64,000 nt of DNA from JACJYC01 sp964558465 (GCA_964558465.1 CAZLEF010000010.1:41909-105908); one strand, 5' to 3'. Shown: positions 50,136 to 59,045, counted from the stretch's first letter. The notes: generated by a model not told the origin, from the sequence alone. Numbers and translations: made by a program.

Positions 50136-52272
50136 CCACACCCTGTTCCTCCTTCTTTTGATCGCAGGCTGCCGGCCCCCTACCCCCCGCACCACCTGGG
50201 AAGTACACGGCGGGGGCAAAGACAATATCCGATACTCCACCCTGGATCAGATCCATACCGGCAATGTCGGCCAACTGAAAATACTGTGGACTTATCATAC
50301 CGGCGACGCCGATACCATGACCCAGATCCAGACCAACCCGATCGAGGCGGACGGCATTTTGTACGGTGTTTCTCCAAAACTCAAACTCTTTGCCCTGGAT
50401 GCAGCGACCGGCCAGGAAAAATGGGTGTTTGATCCCCTTGAAGACTCGCCTCAGGACTCCAGGGGCGGTTTTTATTTTATGAACACCTGCCGGGGCGTCA
50501 CCCTGTACCGGGGCGGGAACGGCGAAAAAAGGATATTTTACGGCGCCGGGCCCTACCTGTTTTGTATAGACGGCCTTTCCGGAAAACTGATAACGGATTT
50601 TGGCCTCGGCGGCCGTATCGACCTGCACGAAGGCCTCGGCCGGGAGGTGTCCAACCTGTTTGTGGCCAACACAACTCCAGGGGTGATCTACAAGGATATG
50701 ATCATTGTAGGCATGCGAGTGGACGAATCCGCCGCCGCCGCTCCCGGCCATATCCGGGCTTACGACGTGAAGACGGGCCAGATCCGGTGGATCTTTCACA
50801 CCATCCCCCAAAAAGGCGAACCAGGGTATGAAACCTGGGACGACCCCGAGGCCTACCTCAACGTGGGCGGCGCCAATTCCTGGAGCGGCCTCAGCCTCGA
50901 CGAGGAAAGAGGCATCGTTTTTGTGCCCACCGGCTCGGCCTCCTTCGACTTTTACGGCGGCAAACGCCTGGGCGACAACCTGTACGCCAACTGCCTGATC
51001 GCCCTCGACGCCAATACCGGCCGGCGGATCTGGCATTTCCAGACCGTTCACCACGACGTCTGGGACCGAGACCTGCCCACCGCCCCCGCGCTGGTGACCA
51101 TCAAAAAGGACGGGCGCAGGATCGAAGCCGTGGCCCAGCCCACCAAATCGGGGCTCATCTTCCTTTTTGACCGCCTGACCGGTCAACCCGTTTACCCCAT
51201 CGAAGAAAGACCTGTTCCGACAGATACCGAACTGGCCGGCGAAAGACTGGCCCCCACCCAACCCTGGCCGACCTTACCCGAGCCGTTTTCCCGGCAACAG
51301 GTGACTGAGGCCGATCTCAACGACCTCGTGCCAGATTCATCCTATCAGGAGATCAAACGACAATTTGCGTCTTACCGGAAAGACCATCTGTTTGCGCCTC
51401 CATCCAAACAAGGGACCGTCATTTTTCCCGGATTTGACGGCGGCGCCGAATGGGGCGGCCCTGCGTTCGACCCGGAAACGGGCGTGATGTACGTCAATGC
51501 CAACGAAATGCCCTGGATCCTGACCATGGTGGAAAATAAGGACGAAGGGCCAAAGGAAGAGAACAAACTTCAGGCCGGAACCCGGTTGTACAAACGGCAT
51601 TGCCGCTCCTGTCACGGCCCTGCCCTGAAAGGCGCCGGAAATGTGCCTTCTATAGTGGAAGCCAAAACCAAATACGACGGCGCCGGGTTTGCAACCCTCG
51701 TTCGCTCGGGCGTGCGCATGATGCCCGCTTTCCCCCAACTGGCCGACGCCGAACTGGAAGCCATCGCCTCCTTTGTGCTGGACGACAAAAAACTGCAACC
51801 CCAAAAGTATACCGGCCCGGTCGAGTCTGAGAACCCGTACTGGAAAATGCCTTATGATATGACCGGCTATAACAAGTTCCTGACCAAAGAAGGTTATCCC
51901 GGCATCAAACCACCCTGGGGCACACTCAATGCGGTAGACCTCAACACGGGTAAACTCCTCTGGAAAACGACGCTGGGTGATTACCCGGAATTCAAAGCCA
52001 AAGGCATCCATACCGGCACCGAAAACTACGGCGGCCCCGTGGTGACGGCCGGCGGACTAGTGTTCATCGCCGCCACCCGCGACGAAAAATTCCGCGCCTT
52101 CGACAAAAAAACCGGCGAACTGCTGCTGGAAACCGACCTGCCCGCCTCCGGGTTTGCCACGCCCGCGGTGTACGAGCTGAACGGGAAACAATACGTGGTG
52201 ATCGCCTGCGGCGGCGGGAAACTGAATACGCGCAGCGGGGATGCGTATGTGGCATTTGGGGTGGGGGAATAA
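50113..52272 (+). CDS. PQQ-dependent dehydrogenase with internal cytochrome c domain, lipoprotein
   Basis: 719 residues with a lipoprotein signal (FLLLLIAGC). PQQ-propeller motifs: W-docking-like repeats such as LFALDAATGQEKWVFDP, IRAYDVKTGQIRWIFHT, LIALDANTGRRIWHFQTVHHDVWDRDLP (the HHDxWDxD segment typical of membrane glucose/alcohol dehydrogenases) and NAVDLNTGKLLWK. A monohaem cytochrome domain (CRSCHGPALKG, about 497-507; Met in RMMPAFPQLAD) is inserted before the last blades. Such enzymes oxidise sugars or alcohols in the periplasm and pass electrons to the respiratory chain. The start codon lies in repeat sequence. No pqq biosynthesis gene is visible. Confidence 0.93.
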   Translation: MNNNKHLFHTLFLLLLIAGCRPPTPRTTWEVHGGGKDNIRYSTLDQIHTGNVGQLKILWTYHTGDADTMTQIQTNPIEADGILYGVSPKLKLFALDAATGQEKWVFDPLEDSPQDSRGGFYFMNTCRGVTLYRGGNGEKRIFYGAGPYLFCIDGLSGKLITDFGLGGRIDLHEGLGREVSNLFVANTTPGVIYKDMIIVGMRVDESAAAAPGHIRAYDVKTGQIRWIFHTIPQKGEPGYETWDDPEAYLNVGGANSWSGLSLDEERGIVFVPTGSASFDFYGGKRLGDNLYANCLIALDANTGRRIWHFQTVHHDVWDRDLPTAPALVTIKKDGRRIEAVAQPTKSGLIFLFDRLTGQPVYPIEERPVPTDTELAGERLAPTQPWPTLPEPFSRQQVTEADLNDLVPDSSYQEIKRQFASYRKDHLFAPPSKQGTVIFPGFDGGAEWGGPAFDPETGVMYVNANEMPWILTMVENKDEGPKEENKLQAGTRLYKRHCRSCHGPALKGAGNVPSIVEAKTKYDGAGFATLVRSGVRMMPAFPQLADAELEAIASFVLDDKKLQPQKYTGPVESENPYWKMPYDMTGYNKFLTKEGYPGIKPPWGTLNAVDLNTGKLLWKTTLGDYPEFKAKGIHTGTENYGGPVVTAGGLVFIAATRDEKFRAFDKKTGELLLETDLPASGFATPAVYELNGKQYVVIACGGGKLNTRSGDAYVAFGVGE

Positions 52273-52301
52273 CCGGGAATCCCCATATTTTAACGACTGC
52301 C

Positions 52302-52343
52302 CACTTTTACATTTTGAATTTTACATTTTACATTTTGCATTTA
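52302..52343. repeat. TTTTACATTTTG repeat copy
   Basis: TTTTACATTTTG, AATTTTACATTTTAC and ATTTTGC units follow the PQQ dehydrogenase gene. The reverse complement lies at 12724-12762. Confidence 0.75.
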
Positions 52344-52396
52344 AAAAGCAGATCGATCACGTCAGGTTTTTATGTGAAGGTTGAAAGTGAGACGAT

Positions 52397-52518
52397 ATCC
52401 CCCGCCGACGGGGGCAGGGGGTGGAAAAAAATCGTAAACCATTGGTTTTTAGTAATAATTGGGGATTGGATTGGAAATAATGGCGTAAACCAAGCCCCCA
52501 CCCCCGCCAGCGGGGGAT
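52397..52518. repeat. Large inverted repeat with GGGGG-rich 28-nt arms (REP-like element)
   Basis: The left arm 52397-52424 starts ATCCCCCGCCGACGGGGG; the right arm 52491-52518 ends CCAGCGGGGGAT. The arms are complementary at most positions, and each holds its own small palindrome CCCCCGC..GCGGGGG. The 66-nt centre is AT-rich (AAACCATTGGTTTTTAG). The outer flanks AGTGAGACG / AGTGTTCACT are also similar. It looks like a REP pair or a small non-autonomous element. Confidence 0.75.
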
Positions 52519-53152
52519 AGTGTTCACTCGGGATCATACGTTTAAGTTTCATCGAATCGGCAGTCGTAAAAATATAAATTAACGTGAGCTTTGGATATTT
52601 GGATAGCGGTCTGCCACAAAACGGTCCAGTGGCCCGGCATTTTTGTAACTGCCACGGATGAGAACGGCGCCCGGTCCAGCGGACCGGTATCTAACCAACC
52701 GAAGCAGATTTAAACACGCGATCAAAACCGGTTACCCGTCCGGTTTTCGGTTATCTTTTTAACCCTTTGCGGCGCTTTCGGCAAAAGATACCGGACCTAC
52801 GGCCCGGAAGCCCTGTCATTTGGCCGGTGTTACCAGGATATCGGACCGCTGGTCCGACCGTAAGTTGATTTCAAATCGTCACATTCAATCGATATACCCA
52901 TAATCCTTTAAATTATACTGCACGCTGGCAATTATTGTGCATCGGATCGTGGCTGCCGCCTTCAGGGGTAAGGGGCGAGCGCTGGCCTGATGCACAAAAC
53001 CTGGCCACGCGAAGTATAATATCCGGGAAAACCTCGGATTTTGAAGAATCCAAATGGCTTTGGGATGAATTTAAAGTCTTCGAAAGATGAAATTTTTCTC
53101 TAAGTTGCATTTGTCGGCCCGGAAAACTAAATTTAACCTACATTCGTACCAA
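52519..53152. other. Intergenic stretch of about 630 bp with several palindromes, no convincing gene
   Basis: Palindromes of one type recur: GGTCCAGTGGCCC near 52624, CCGGTCC-AGC-GGACCGG (52671-52687, perfect), CCGGACCTACGGCCCGG near 52793-52809, and CGGACC-GCT-GGTCCG (52841-52855, perfect). A 65-codon minus-strand frame at 52913-53110 shows no family signature and is not called. Confidence 0.6.
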
Positions 53153-53240
53153 ACAACCCCAAACCACCCCAAACAACCCCAAACCACCCCAAACAACCCC
53201 AAACCACCCCAAACAATTCCCAACCACACCAACCACTCAA
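53153..53240. repeat. 20-bp tandem repeat (CCCCAAACCA CCCCAAACAA) before the tricorn-like gene
   Basis: About three and a half units of the alternating decamers CCCCAAACCA and CCCCAAACAA run up to 53215, then decay into CAACCACACCAACCACTCAACC directly before the ATG at 53243. The block would be the 5' leader of the mRNA. Confidence 0.92.
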
Positions 53241-53242
53241 CC

Positions 53243-56200
53243 ATGAAAAAAACCACCCTCCACCTCCTCTTCCTCCTCACCGGCCTGGCGGCCTCCGCCC
53301 AGGGTACCCGGCTATTGCGCCAACCCGACCTGAGTGACCGCCTCATCGTTTTTGCCTATGCGGGCGATATCTGGACGGTAGACAAATCCGGCGGGAGCGC
53401 CAGACGCCTGACCAGTTTCCAGGGCGTGGAATCCAACCCGAAATTTTCTCCGGATGGGTCAATGGTGGCCTTCACTGCCCAGTACGGCGGCAATCCGGAT
53501 GTCTTTGTGATTCCCGCCGAAGGAGGCGAGCCCCGGCGGTTGACCTGGCACCCGGGCCCCGACGTGGTGCGCGGTTGGAGCCCCGACGGCAAGGTGGTTT
53601 TTAATTCCGGCCGCGAAAGTGTGCCCAACGGCAATACCAAATTGTGGCAGATCGGCCTCAACGAAGGTCTTCCGCACCCACTGCCGATGCCGCGGTCTTT
53701 CCGGGGCGAATATTCCCCCGACGGGACGGCCTTTGCCTACGAACCGGTAGCGCCCTGGGACGAGGAATTCCGCAATTACCGCGGCGGTCAGAACCGGCCC
53801 ATCTGGGTATTGAACCTGCAGGATTACTCGCTCAAAACCCTGCCCTGGCAGAACAGCCACGATATGCAACCGGTCTGGATCGGTCAGCAAATCTACTTTT
53901 TATCCGACCGCGACCTGGCCATGAATATCTACCGTTTTGATATGCAAACCTCGGCCCTGGAACAGGTCACTTTTTTTGCCGAATATGACGTAAAAAATAT
54001 CGCCTCCGGCGGCGGGGCCATCGTATTTGAGTACGGCGGAGACCTGTACACCCTCGACCCTGCGACAAAAACCCACGCCAAAATCCCGATCGAAGTTAAG
54101 GGCGATTTTCCCTGGCTGCAACCCCAGTGGAAACCCGTGGCCGACGCGCTGAAAAACGCTTCCCTGTCTCCCGGCGGAAAAAGGGTTTTGTTCGAAGCGC
54201 GCGGCGAGATCATTACCGTTCCGGTGGAAAAAGGGGATTTCCGGAACCTTACCAACGACCCCGGCGCTAGGGATCACGACCCCGTCTGGTCGCCCGACGG
54301 CAAAAACATCGCCTGGTTTTCGGACCAGAGCGGCGAGTACAGCCTGATGATCGGTGCACAGGACGGCCTGACCAAACCGCGGGAGATCAAAATCCCTGCG
54401 CCCACTTTTTATTATTCGCCCTCCTGGTCGCCCGACGGCAAATACATCGCCTACACCGACCACCTGCAGCAACTGTGGATGATCGACGTTGCCACCGGCA
54501 AAAATACCCTGATCGATCAGGAGTTGTTCCTGCATCCTGAAAGGACGATCAACCCGGTCTGGTCGCCCGATTCGAAATGGATCGCCTACGCCCGTCGCCT
54601 GGAAAGCCAGTTCCACGCCATTTTCGCCTGGTCCATTGATCAGTCGCAATTTATTCAGCTCACCGACGGGCTGTCCGACGCCGTTTCCCCGGCCTGGGAT
54701 GCAAGCGGGAAATACCTGTATTTTCTGGCCAGCACCAATTTTGCATTGGCCGGCGGGTGGCTGGATATGAGCTCTATTGAGCGGCCGGTCCGCCGTTCGG
54801 CTTATTTTATGGTGCTGAAAAAAGGAGAGCCCTCCCCGCTGTTGCCCGAAAGTGATGAAGAAGCCGGCGAAACTGCGCCGGAAAAAGATAAAGTGGACGC
54901 CAAAGCACCCGAAGATGCGGCCAAAAAAACCGAACCGGCCATCCGGGTTCAGATCGATCCGGACGGCCTCAGTCAGCGCATCCTTTCCCTGGGACTGCCC
55001 GCCCGGAATTATTCCATGCTGAAGTCGGGCGCCGAAGGCGAGTTGTTTTTGGCCGAGATCGTAGAAAACCAGGACGGCCAGACCCTCCACAAATACACCC
55101 TGAAGGACCGGAAAGCCGACAAGTTTTTATCGCCTTTGCATTCATTTGCCCTCTCCGCCGATGGCAAAAAGGTCCTGTACCAGTCCGGCCAGCAATGGGG
55201 TGTAGTGGACGCTTCGGCCAAACCTAATATCGGCGACGGCAGTCTGAACGTTTCCGGCGTGCAGATCCGGCTGGATCCCGGAAAGGAATGGAAACAGATG
55301 TTCCAGGAAGCCTGGCGGTACCAGCGGGATTTCCTCTACGTTAAAAACGTGCACGGCGCCGACTGGAAGAAGGTCTACGAAATGTACGCTCCGCTGACCG
55401 ACCACGTGGCGCACCGCAGCGACCTCACCTACCTGCTCGATATCCTGGGCGGCGAGGTTTCCATCGGCCATTCCTTCACCGGCGGCGGCGATTTTCCGAC
55501 AACCAACCCCGTAAAGACCGGGCTTTTGGGCGCCGACCTGGAAGTGGCCAACAACCGCTATCGCATCAAAAAGATCTATACCGGCGAAAACTGGAACCCG
55601 GATCTGCGGGCGCCGCTCAGTACACCCGGCGTGGATGTTTCGGAAGGGGATTATATCCTGGCTGTGGACGGTGTGAACCTGACAGCTGCCATGAACCCCT
55701 ACAGCCTTTTTGAGAACAAGGCAGACAAACAGGTTGTGCTCAAAGTCAGCAAAGACTCCGCCGGCGCCAATTCCCGGCAGGCAAAGGTTGTGCCCGTAGA
55801 CAACGAGAACGGCCTGCGCACCTTCGCCTGGGTGGAAGGCAACCGAAGGAAGGTAGACCAACTCACCAATGGCCGGATCGCGTATGTCTGGCTGCCCAAT
55901 ACGGCCGAAGACGGGTATGCCTATTTCAACCGGTATTATTTCGCACAGCAACACAAACAAGGCGTAATCCTGGACGAAAGATTCAACGGCGGTGGGTACA
56001 TCGCCGATTATTTTGTGGACATCCTCAACCGGCAACTCCGCGGTTATTTCAACAACGTAGCCGGCAAACGAACCCCCTGGACCGAACCCCTCACCGGCAT
56101 ATTCGGCCCAAAAGTGATGATCATCAACGAAATGGCGGGTTCCGGCGGAGACATGCTGCCCTACCTGTTCCGGCATATGAAACTGGGCCCCCTGGTCGGA

Positions 56201-56497
56201 ACCAAAACCTGGGGTGGCCTTGTCGGCATCTGGGATACCCCCGACCTGATCGACGGTGGCTACATGACGGCCCCACGCGGCGGTTTCTTCGACCTGGAAG
56301 GCAAATGGGACGTCGAAAACGTCGGCATCGCTCCGGATATCGAAGTGGAAATGACCCCCAAAGAAGTGATCCAGGGTCGCGACCCCCAACTGGAGCGGGC
56401 GGTGGAAGAGGCGTTAAGGCTGTTGAAGGAAAACCCCGTGCAGTTGAAAGGGGAGCCGGCGGCGCCGGTAAGAGCAGTCCGGCCGGGGCGGGGGTGA
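53243..56497 (+). CDS. Tricorn-like S41 protease, exported
   Basis: 1084 residues from the ATG at 53243; the frame reaches back to 53087 through repeat sequence that would code for a Pro/Asn-rich lead. Signal peptide LHLLFLLTGLAASAQ. Two propeller parts follow (TSFQGVESNPKFSPDGSMVAFTA, WSPDGKNIAWFSDQSG and others), then a Glu/Lys-rich linker (about 540-570), the C1 domain, a PDZ domain (about 780-870) and the S41 catalytic domain with EMAGSGGDMLPYLF (Ser about 966). Archaeal tricorn degrades peptides in the cytosol; the bacterial version is exported here and probably acts in the periplasm. Confidence 0.93.
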   Translation: MKKTTLHLLFLLTGLAASAQGTRLLRQPDLSDRLIVFAYAGDIWTVDKSGGSARRLTSFQGVESNPKFSPDGSMVAFTAQYGGNPDVFVIPAEGGEPRRLTWHPGPDVVRGWSPDGKVVFNSGRESVPNGNTKLWQIGLNEGLPHPLPMPRSFRGEYSPDGTAFAYEPVAPWDEEFRNYRGGQNRPIWVLNLQDYSLKTLPWQNSHDMQPVWIGQQIYFLSDRDLAMNIYRFDMQTSALEQVTFFAEYDVKNIASGGGAIVFEYGGDLYTLDPATKTHAKIPIEVKGDFPWLQPQWKPVADALKNASLSPGGKRVLFEARGEIITVPVEKGDFRNLTNDPGARDHDPVWSPDGKNIAWFSDQSGEYSLMIGAQDGLTKPREIKIPAPTFYYSPSWSPDGKYIAYTDHLQQLWMIDVATGKNTLIDQELFLHPERTINPVWSPDSKWIAYARRLESQFHAIFAWSIDQSQFIQLTDGLSDAVSPAWDASGKYLYFLASTNFALAGGWLDMSSIERPVRRSAYFMVLKKGEPSPLLPESDEEAGETAPEKDKVDAKAPEDAAKKTEPAIRVQIDPDGLSQRILSLGLPARNYSMLKSGAEGELFLAEIVENQDGQTLHKYTLKDRKADKFLSPLHSFALSADGKKVLYQSGQQWGVVDASAKPNIGDGSLNVSGVQIRLDPGKEWKQMFQEAWRYQRDFLYVKNVHGADWKKVYEMYAPLTDHVAHRSDLTYLLDILGGEVSIGHSFTGGGDFPTTNPVKTGLLGADLEVANNRYRIKKIYTGENWNPDLRAPLSTPGVDVSEGDYILAVDGVNLTAAMNPYSLFENKADKQVVLKVSKDSAGANSRQAKVVPVDNENGLRTFAWVEGNRRKVDQLTNGRIAYVWLPNTAEDGYAYFNRYYFAQQHKQGVILDERFNGGGYIADYFVDILNRQLRGYFNNVAGKRTPWTEPLTGIFGPKVMIINEMAGSGGDMLPYLFRHMKLGPLVGTKTWGGLVGIWDTPDLIDGGYMTAPRGGFFDLEGKWDVENVGIAPDIEVEMTPKEVIQGRDPQLERAVEEALRLLKENPVQLKGEPAAPVRAVRPGRG

Positions 56498-56533
56498 AGG
56501 TAATGCCTTCAGGTTAACACTGGCTCACACTTT

Positions 56534-56582
56534 TATACCGCGCGCCGGATGGTTTGCCAAAAACCATCCGGCGCGCGGTATA
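56534..56582. terminator. Perfect 22-bp hairpin between convergent genes
   Basis: TATACCGCGCGCCGGATGGTTT (split as 56534-56545 and 56546-56555) is complementary without mismatch to 56561-56582, with the loop GCCAA. It lies between the stops of the S41 protease and the PorV-like gene and is flanked by T-runs on both strands (CTTTTA, TTTAATT), so it should end transcription from both sides. Confidence 0.85.
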
Positions 56583-56583
56583 T

Positions 56584-57411
56584 TTAATTGCTTCCCCTGT
56601 AAACCACCCCTACCGAAGGTGAAAACCCCAGCGTCTGGTGGTAAGTCGCACTGATATCTATGCCAAAAATCTCATTGATGGTATATCCTGCTCCGAAACT
56701 GGCCTCCACGGGTTGGGTAGCCAACCCCAGCCTGAGCGCGAGCGCTTCGATGATCCGGTAATCCAGGCCCGTTCTGATCCTCGGGGTGAATTCAGCATCT
56801 TTTTCAATTTCCGCCAGCAGCGAGATCTGTTCGGAAGGGCGGTAAACAAAACCCAGGCGAAAAACAGTCGGCAGGTTTTCGCCGGAAACCAGTTCGATGC
56901 GCACCGGGCTGGAGACATGGGCCCCCATGGAAAGCCTCGCACTCAAGTCAGCCATCAACCCGAGTTCAAAAGACGGGGTAAGCCGGCTGCCGTATTCTTC
57001 AATCCGATGGTTGTACAACAGCATTTGAGCGCCCAGCGACAAGTGATCGGTCAGTTTTCTGCCGTACGCCAACCCTGCCCGCTGTTCGCTGTACAGTTCA
57101 AATCCGAAGCTGTGCAGGGTCAGTCCCCATACGCCTGATCCCGTCGGGAAAGCCGCTGCGGCGCCGATGCTTTGCAATTCTTCCAGGCCGAACCGGCGTT
57201 CTGCCTGAACAGCGGCAGAAAAGGCCTCCAGCCCGGCCAGCCCGGCCTGGTTGCCCCACGCAGCGCCGATATCGTCCAGGGTGGTTCGGACGCCTCCCAT
57301 GCCAATCGATCGCGCGCCCGCGGAAGGTTGGCCGCCTGATTGGCCTTTCAACATAAAAGGGATAAAACTCAGGCAGACCGAGCATATTGCAATACCGTAT
57401 TTGATTACCAT
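56584..57411 (-). CDS. PorV/PorQ-like outer-membrane barrel protein
   Basis: 275 residues from the ATG at 57411; the frame continues upstream through the 9-bp repeat as an artefact (IDAIDAIDAID). Signal peptide about residues 1-26 (ICSVCLSFIPFMLKGQ). The first mature segment SAGARSIGMGGVRTTLDDIGAAWGNQAGLAGLE is the hallmark of PorV/PorQ/FadL-like barrels. Repeated amphipathic strands follow, to the final FSPSVGVVYRGSN. PorV and PorQ serve type IX secretion. The exact role of this paralogue is unknown. It lies downstream of the GH1 gene, separated by the repeat. Confidence 0.82.
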   Translation of the reverse strand: MVIKYGIAICSVCLSFIPFMLKGQSGGQPSAGARSIGMGGVRTTLDDIGAAWGNQAGLAGLEAFSAAVQAERRFGLEELQSIGAAAAFPTGSGVWGLTLHSFGFELYSEQRAGLAYGRKLTDHLSLGAQMLLYNHRIEEYGSRLTPSFELGLMADLSARLSMGAHVSSPVRIELVSGENLPTVFRLGFVYRPSEQISLLAEIEKDAEFTPRIRTGLDYRIIEALALRLGLATQPVEASFGAGYTINEIFGIDISATYHQTLGFSPSVGVVYRGSN

Positions 57412-57427
57412 CTTTTTGGGTTTAAAA

Positions 57428-57560
57428 ATCCAATCAATTCCAATCGGATCAATCGGATCAATCGCATCAATCGCATCAATCGCATCAATCGCATCAATCG
57501 AACCAATCGAACCAATCGAACCAATCGAACCAATCGAACCAATCGCATCAATCGAACCAA
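57428..57560. repeat. 9-bp tandem array AATCGNANC, about 14 units
   Basis: Blocks of identical units succeed one another: two AATCGGATC, five AATCGCATC, five AATCGAACC, then one of each. There is no opposing arm. The array lies between the GH1 gene and the PorV-like gene, both on the minus strand, and ends 16 bp before the PorV-like start. Confidence 0.95.
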
Positions 57561-57565
57561 TTAGC

Positions 57566-58744
57566 CTACATTTCCACCCCATTGTCCCTGCTGATCTTTG
57601 CAAAAAAACGGCCCGCTTCGGTCATCCGGCGTTCTTTGGTATGCAAGTCCACTTCCACCAACCCGAAACGATAGGTCGGCCCAAGGTTCCATTCAAAATT
57701 GTCAAAAGTGCTCCAGTAGATAAAGCCGCGCAGATCCACACCCTGATCGAGGGCTTTTCGGCAAACCAGGAGATAATCCTTCATACTTTGGATCCGCACA
57801 TTGGCATCATCCGTGCAGATCCCGTTTTCCACAACGATCACCGGTTTTTTATACCAGCGGTAAAACTTTTTGATCATGCGTCCCAGACCTTCCGGCCGGT
57901 AGCCCCACATTTTATCGTGCGGGATCTTTAATTTATCCAGGCGCCCGGGTTTCTCCACTTCGGTAATGGCAAAAGGCGTAAAGGGTACATAGGCATAGTA
58001 GCTGAGCCCCCAGAAATCGCATTTCCTGAACCGGCGTGAAGCTCTTTTGTGAAACCACCAGTCGGCAAAACGGGCCGGAATATTCCCCAGGGGATGAAGC
58101 GACTGGAACCAGGCCGTGTTCAGCGAAATACCTACCCAGGCCTGAGGATGGGCAGCTTTGATCAGGTCGAACAATATGCCGTGCGCAATGCTCATCATCC
58201 GCAGGCACCGGTTCGATTTGAAATAATTTTTGCGGAACGGGGGGAAAACGCCCAAAGTAAATGCGTTCATCGCATAGACATTCGGCTCGTTGAACGTATT
58301 CCAGTAACGGGCATATTCGCCAAAATGGCGGATGCATTTTTGCCCGAAATCGATGAATGCGTTCAGGTTCTCTTCCTTCAGCCAGCCCCCCGTCCTTTCA
58401 AACCACATCGGGTGGGAAAAATGATGGAGGACAAACATGATGGTCATACCCGAAGCGTTCAACTGCTGAAAAAAGCGGCGGTATTCTTCCACTACAAGGG
58501 GGTTGAATGGTGCAAATGGAGCAGGTTGCAACCTGGCCCAATCTACGCCGCACCGGTACACGGTACCGAACTGGCAGATGTACTCCAGGTCCTCGTGCCG
58601 CCGGAGTTCATGATCGGCCGTCCGGTCAAAAATATGCCCGTCCCTGGATTTTACACCCTTCCAGTTGTGGTCGGAGGCCGTTTCGATCTGAGCCGAAGAG
58701 GTGGAACTTCCCCATAAAAACCCTTCCGGAAAGGTGATCATCAT
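57566..58744 (-). CDS. Glycoside hydrolase family 1 (beta-glucosidase-like)
   Basis: 392 residues, shorter than most GH1 enzymes (about 440-480). GH1 signatures: FPEGFLWGSSTSSAQIE at the N-terminus, the acid/base Glu in WNTFNEPNV (about 150), the nucleophile in VIVVENGIC (about 305), and the aglycone-side GFIYWSTFDNFEWNLGPTYRFGL. No signal peptide, so it is cytoplasmic. It hydrolyses beta-glycosides such as cellobiose-type sugars. The His/Asn of the sugar site (VLHHFSHPMWF, NEP) are present. The first codon may be at 58744 or 58741 (two consecutive Met). Confidence 0.92.
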   Translation of the reverse strand: MMITFPEGFLWGSSTSSAQIETASDHNWKGVKSRDGHIFDRTADHELRRHEDLEYICQFGTVYRCGVDWARLQPAPFAPFNPLVVEEYRRFFQQLNASGMTIMFVLHHFSHPMWFERTGGWLKEENLNAFIDFGQKCIRHFGEYARYWNTFNEPNVYAMNAFTLGVFPPFRKNYFKSNRCLRMMSIAHGILFDLIKAAHPQAWVGISLNTAWFQSLHPLGNIPARFADWWFHKRASRRFRKCDFWGLSYYAYVPFTPFAITEVEKPGRLDKLKIPHDKMWGYRPEGLGRMIKKFYRWYKKPVIVVENGICTDDANVRIQSMKDYLLVCRKALDQGVDLRGFIYWSTFDNFEWNLGPTYRFGLVEVDLHTKERRMTEAGRFFAKISRDNGVEM

Positions 58745-58794
58745 ACATTTTCCGCTTTACGGGCCAAGATAGGTGTTTGGGCGGAATTAGACAA

Positions 58795-58912
58795 CGATTC
58801 AGGGTTTTCCCGAAGGGATGGCTATGCCACACGGTTTCAGGGTTTCAGGGTTTCAGTGTTACACGGTTTCAGTGAAACCATATAACCATGAAACCATATA
58901 ACCATGAAACCA
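58795..58912. repeat. Intergenic element with core TGTGGCATAGCCAT (copy 2, reversed)
   Basis: TTTTCCCGAAGGGATGGC, GGCTATGCCACAC, then GGTTTCAGG units (four) and, in the opposite sense, GAAACCATATAACCAT units (three). Read on the minus strand it has the same order of parts as 19604-19735. It fills most of the gap upstream of the GH1 gene. Confidence 0.8.
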
Positions 58913-59004
58913 GAACCTCCCTCCAACCACATACTCAAATCGACCAAAGAATAGCCCCCTTGGTCGTTGGCTCAACGGATCTGGCAATCGCCCCTTTTCG
59001 CCCG

Positions 59005-59012
59005 TAGCTTTG
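59005..59012 (+). promoter_or_regulatory. Candidate -7 box for the small barrel gene
   Basis: TAGCTTTG matches TAnnTTTG and lies 33 bp before the ATG at 59046. The -33 element at the expected place reads CTGG, a poor match. Confidence 0.4.
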
Positions 59013-59045
59013 CATTAAAACAATCAAAAAACAATTTTGAAAACA

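Noticed and set aside
52913..53110. 65-codon minus-strand frame
   Set aside because: Short, no signature, and it overlaps the leader of the protease gene; could be a remnant but cannot be supported.
53900..56389. 396- and 415-codon minus-strand frames opposite the tricorn-like gene
   Set aside because: Shadows; no motifs, and both overlap the strongly supported S41 gene.
57412..57603. N-terminal IDAIDAID extension of the PorV-like protein
   Set aside because: It is translation of the 9-bp repeat; the signal peptide starts at 57411.
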